A DNA stretch of 8,117 bases from Nitrospirota bacterium (lineage in GTDB: Bacteria > Nitrospirota > Thermodesulfovibrionia > Thermodesulfovibrionales > JdFR-88), in assembly GCA_021790695.1 (NCBI GenBank), contig JAJYGJ010000125.1, positions 1-8,117 of the forward strand, given 5' to 3'. The translations under genes and the position numbers were made by a program. The notes below the pieces were generated by a model. It saw only the letters and a list, made by a program, of their open reading frames with translations, searched no databases and was not told the DNA's origin. Numbering within the stretch: position 1 is the first letter of the stretch; every line of letters starts with the position of its first letter. Shown in pieces: positions 5,908 to 8,117 of this stretch.

Positions 5908-7377
5908 ATGGCTCTCGACAACCGTCTTGAAATAAGACTCCTTCAAAAGCTGATCCTCACCCCGCAGCTCCAGCAGGCGATAAAACTCCTTCAGATGCCG
6001 CAGCTCGAACTTACCCCTTTCCTGACGAACGAGCTTATGGAAAACCCGTTCCTGGAGGAGGCGGCCGAGGAAGGCCCCTCACCCGAGGAAGAGTTCGGGA
6101 CCGGCAGCGGGGAGGCGGGCCTTGAAACCGGGGAGGCCGCCCCGGAAGGCGCGGCTTTCGACGAGGCGGAAGCGCCTCTTGAAAAGCTCATGGACATGCC
6201 CGTCTCTGACGATTACTTCGAAGACCGGAGCCAGGACGGCAGGGACCTGGGCTACTTCAACCCCGGAACGGTCGCGCAGCCCTCGTTTGAAAACTTCGTA
6301 AGCAGGGAGGGCGACCTCCAGGAGCACCTGCTATGGCAACTGAGGCTCTCCTCCGTGCCCCCGGACCTCCTTGAGGCGGCCCGCGCCGTGATCGGCAATA
6401 TCGACGAAAACGGATACCTTAGGGCCAGCGATGAGGACATAGCGTCCATCGCGGCCTGCACGACGGAGGAGGCCGGGCAGGCCGTAAGGCTTGTCCAGGA
6501 CTTCGACCCCACGGGGGTCGGCGCCCGCGACCTCCAGGAATGCCTGCTCATCCAGCTCCGCCACCTTGGCCTGGGCGAAGGACTTCCCATGAAGCTGATA
6601 GCCTCCAACCTCCGGGACCTCGAAAAAAAAAGATACAACCATCTTGCCAGGCAGTACGACTGCACTGTGGGGGATATAGTGGCCGCCGTCAGGGTCATAG
6701 AAAAACTGGAGCCCAAGCCCGGCAGGAATTTTTCAAACGCGCAGCCCGTCTACGTCACCCCGGACGTCTACATAGTAAAGACGTACGGGGAATTCCAGGT
6801 GGTCCTCAACGACGCCGGAATGCCGAAGATCCGGCTCTCGAATGTCTACAAGAAGCTCCTTTCGCAGAGAAACAGCCTGCCGAAGGAGGAAAAACATTTT
6901 ATCGACGAAAAGCTCCGGCAGGCCGTCTGGCTTTTAAAGAGCCTGGACCAGAGGAACAAGACCATCTACAGGGTCGCAGACAGCATATTGAAATTTCAGC
7001 GTGATTTTTTCGAAATGGGGCGCATGCACTTAAAGCCCCTGAACTTAAGGGACATGGCCACGGAACTGGGCCTTCACGAAAGCACGATAAGCAGGGCCAC
7101 GGCCAGCAAATACCTGACATGCGACCACGGCCTCTTCAGCCTTAAGTTCTTCTTCTCGGGCGGCGTGCAGGGAAGTTTGGGAAAGGTCTCCTCGACATCG
7201 GTAAAGGACATGATAAAAAAGATGATATCCGAGGAGGACCGGAAAAAGCCCCTGAGCGACCAGGAAGTCGTGGCCCTCTGCAAGGGCGGCGGCATCGAAA
7301 TAGCCAGAAGGACGGTGGCCAAGTACCGCAAGGAGCTTGGCATCGCCCCGCAAAACCAGAGAAAAAGGTTCGACTAG
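5908..7377 (+). CDS. rpoN: RNA polymerase sigma-54 factor
   Basis: Sigma-54 directs RNA polymerase to -24/-12 promoters and needs AAA+ activators to open DNA. All regions are present in 489 residues. The Gln/Leu-rich activator-interacting region I is at 1-50 (LTPQLQQAIKLLQMPQLEL, ENPFLEE). An acidic region II follows at about 50-110. The core-binding domain is at about 120-310 (GNIDENGYL, FDPTGVGARDLQECLLIQL, LEPKPGRNF). Then come the central DNA-binding helices (RDMATELGLHESTISRAT, about 381-398) and the C-terminal RpoN box ARRTVAKYR (466-474) that reads the -24 element. One base separates it from lptB, and the stop codon is embedded in the ribosome-binding site of hpf. I see no sigma-54-type promoter in the window, so autoregulation is not supported. 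Confidence 0.98.
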   Translation: MALDNRLEIRLLQKLILTPQLQQAIKLLQMPQLELTPFLTNELMENPFLEEAAEEGPSPEEEFGTGSGEAGLETGEAAPEGAAFDEAEAPLEKLMDMPVSDDYFEDRSQDGRDLGYFNPGTVAQPSFENFVSREGDLQEHLLWQLRLSSVPPDLLEAARAVIGNIDENGYLRASDEDIASIAACTTEEAGQAVRLVQDFDPTGVGARDLQECLLIQLRHLGLGEGLPMKLIASNLRDLEKKRYNHLARQYDCTVGDIVAAVRVIEKLEPKPGRNFSNAQPVYVTPDVYIVKTYGEFQVVLNDAGMPKIRLSNVYKKLLSQRNSLPKEEKHFIDEKLRQAVWLLKSLDQRNKTIYRVADSILKFQRDFFEMGRMHLKPLNLRDMATELGLHESTISRATASKYLTCDHGLFSLKFFFSGGVQGSLGKVSSTSVKDMIKKMISEEDRKKPLSDQEVVALCKGGGIEIARRTVAKYRKELGIAPQNQRKRFD

Positions 7378-7383
7378 GAGGAG
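7376..7383 (+). promoter_or_regulatory. Strong ribosome-binding site for hpf
   Basis: AGGAGGAG overlaps the rpoN TAG stop and lies seven bases before ATG 7391. It is the best Shine-Dalgarno in the window. It fits high translation of a ribosome-associated protein and decides the start over the open frame that extends upstream into rpoN. Confidence 0.8.
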
Positions 7384-7390
7384 AAAAACC

Positions 7391-7927
7391 ATGAACATAG
7401 TCACCACAGCCAGGCACCTTGAGCTTACGCCGGCCCTCAAAAACTACGCGGAAGAAAAAGTCGGCAAATTTGACAGGTATCTTTCGAACATAACCGAGGC
7501 GAAGATCACTCTGACCCTGGAGAAAAACGTGCACAAGGCGGAGATTCTCCTGAATGTAAACGGCATGCTCATCCTGGCGGAAGGCTCGACCGGCGACATA
7601 TACTCCGCGATAGACGAGGTGGTGGACAAACTCGACATCCAGGTCCAGAAATACAAGGGGAAGCTCACGTCGCACAGGAAAGGCGAAAACAACAAGACCA
7701 CCCCTCCGGCGGGGCCCCCGGCCGAGGGCGCGTCCCCGGAGGAAGGCGGCAGGATAATAAAAATGAAGCGCTTCGGAGTAAAGCCGATGACGCCCGAGGA
7801 GGCCTCGCTTCAGATGGACCTGCTCGACAAGAGCTTCTTCGTCTTCACCGACGCGGCCTCCGGCGCGCTGAACATAATATACAGGCGAAACGACGGAAAC
7901 TACGGTCTCATCGAACCCGTCAAGTGA
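7391..7927 (+). CDS. hpf: Ribosome hibernation promoting factor, long form
   Basis: This 178-residue protein binds the 30S decoding region and promotes dimerisation of idle 70S ribosomes into 100S particles in starvation or stationary phase. The N-terminal domain (about 1-100) has the HPF/RaiA fold signature: MNIVTTARHLELTPALKNYAEEKVGKF split over the first strand and helix, then repeated strands and an IDEVVDKLDIQVQKYK helix. A Pro/Gly/Glu-rich linker follows (about 101-118). The C-terminal dimerisation domain (about 119-178) has IIKMKRFGVKPMTPEEA, FFVFTDAASGALNIIYRR and DGNYGLIEP, which identify the long form that dimerises ribosomes without RMF. It follows rpoN as in many bacteria. No ptsN or hprK is found between it and rapZ. 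Confidence 0.96.
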   Translation: MNIVTTARHLELTPALKNYAEEKVGKFDRYLSNITEAKITLTLEKNVHKAEILLNVNGMLILAEGSTGDIYSAIDEVVDKLDIQVQKYKGKLTSHRKGENNKTTPPAGPPAEGASPEEGGRIIKMKRFGVKPMTPEEASLQMDLLDKSFFVFTDAASGALNIIYRRNDGNYGLIEPVK

Positions 7928-7942
7928 ACGGCAAGCACCTTT

Positions 7943-8013
7943 CCCCCGCCAATGGAAAATCCCCCGCCTAAATTAAAAATTCCTCGCATCCGGGGGGGAT
8001 CACCGGCGGGGGG
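7943..8013 (+). repeat. C-rich direct repeats facing a G-rich inverted copy, in the hpf-rapZ gap
   Basis: CCCCCGCC occurs twice, at 7943-7950 and 7961-7968, exactly 18 bases apart. GGCGGGGG, its perfect inverted complement, begins at 8005. A further CGGGGGGG tract at 7991-7998 could pair with CCCCCG of either copy. The RNA could therefore form alternative hairpins around an AT-rich loop (TAAATTAAAAATT). There is no T tract after the G arm, so it does not look like a standard intrinsic terminator. The G arm ends 12 bases before the rapZ start, where it could affect ribosome access. Function is inferred only. Confidence 0.5.
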
Positions 8014-8029
8014 CATATTCGATAAATGA
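7952..8029 (+). CDS. Possible short leader ORF before rapZ (doubtful)
   Basis: An ATG at 7952 opens a 25-codon frame (MENPPPKLKIPRIR...GGIFDK) whose TGA overlaps the rapZ start as ATGA, the same coupling arrangement as lptA/lptB. It contains a PPP run, a known ribosome-slowing motif. However, no Shine-Dalgarno precedes it. The frame is simply the hpf frame continuing open past its stop, and an ORF this short in GC-rich DNA can arise by chance. It is listed so that it is not lost, with low confidence. Confidence 0.15.
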   Translation: MENPPPKLKIPRIRGGSPAGGIFDK

Positions 8030-8117
8030 CGCCCCTTGTGATAATAATCACCGGGCTTTCGGGCTCCGGCAGGACGGTGGCGCTCCGGGCGCTTGAGGAC
8101 AGCGGATTTTTTTGCGT
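8026..8117 (+). CDS. rapZ: RapZ-type nucleotide-binding protein (RNase adapter), N-terminal fragment
   Basis: Only 30 codons are visible before the right edge. The product begins MTPLVIIITGLSGSGRTVAL and continues RALEDSGFFC, a strong match to the N-terminus of the RapZ/YvcJ family. In E. coli RapZ guides RNase E to GlmZ and so controls GlmS and amino-sugar supply for the envelope; in other bacteria the role is less clear. The P-loop is GLSGSGRT (10-17): the Walker A lysine is Arg16 (AGG at 8071-8073), an unusual change that could weaken ATP/GTP binding. There is no clear Shine-Dalgarno; a G-rich tract ends 12 bases before ATG 8026. Its position after rpoN-hpf matches the conserved order seen in many Gram-negative bacteria. 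Confidence 0.87.
   Translation, partial: MTPLVIIITGLSGSGRTVALRALEDSGFFC

Noticed and set aside
7337..7390. N-terminal extension of the hpf frame into rpoN
   Set aside because: The strong AGGAGGAG and the canonical MNI start of HPF fix the start at 7391.
7930..7943. Possible sigma-54 -24/-12 promoter after hpf
   Set aside because: GG at 7930 is followed by TC, not GC, at the required spacing, and the flanking bases do not fit the consensus.
7961..8013. Intrinsic terminator after hpf
   Set aside because: The inverted repeat is strong, but the loop is long (36 bases) and no T tract follows the second arm.

Overview
The window is a dense, GC-rich run of eleven genes, all on the + strand. Nine are complete; rpe is cut by the left edge and rapZ by the right edge. 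Neighbouring genes overlap or lie within a few tens of bases, with several 4-base stop/start overlaps (GTGA, ATGA). The only sizeable non-coding stretch is about 98 bases before rapZ. LptC, LptA and LptB show a diderm, LPS-exporting bacterium. Frequent ATA (Ile) and AGG (Arg) codons in GC-rich genes, plus a PDZ/DUF512 protein and sigma-54, would suit a Nitrospirota or Desulfobacterota-like lineage. That placement is inference and cannot be settled from this window.

Layout. 1-191: C-terminus of ribulose-phosphate 3-epimerase. 213-1388: cytoplasmic TPR protein built on an exact 40-residue period. 1430-1969: CDP-alcohol phosphatidyltransferase with an unclear start codon. 1941-3236: PDZ plus CX3CX2C plus DUF512 protein of unknown function. 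3233-4072: shikimate dehydrogenase. 4077-5906: lptC, lptA and lptB of the LPS transport machine. 5908-7377: sigma-54. 7391-7927: long-form ribosome hibernation factor. 7928-8025: intergenic segment with C-rich direct repeats facing a G-rich inverted copy. 8026 onward: start of rapZ.

How the genes fit together. The right half (lptC-lptA-lptB-rpoN-hpf-rapZ) is a recognised, widely conserved order that joins LPS export to sigma-54 and to RapZ-type envelope control. The left half supplies central carbon metabolism (rpe), aromatic precursors (aroE) and phospholipid synthesis, with two poorly understood proteins, the TPR protein and the DUF512 protein, set between them. Most of the window is ordinary housekeeping and I see no mobile element, CRISPR array, tRNA or defence system. 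The items most worth a second look are the twin-arginine-like signal on LptA, the Arg in place of Lys in the RapZ P-loop, the translationally coupled DUF512 protein, and the repeat and short-ORF structure before rapZ.
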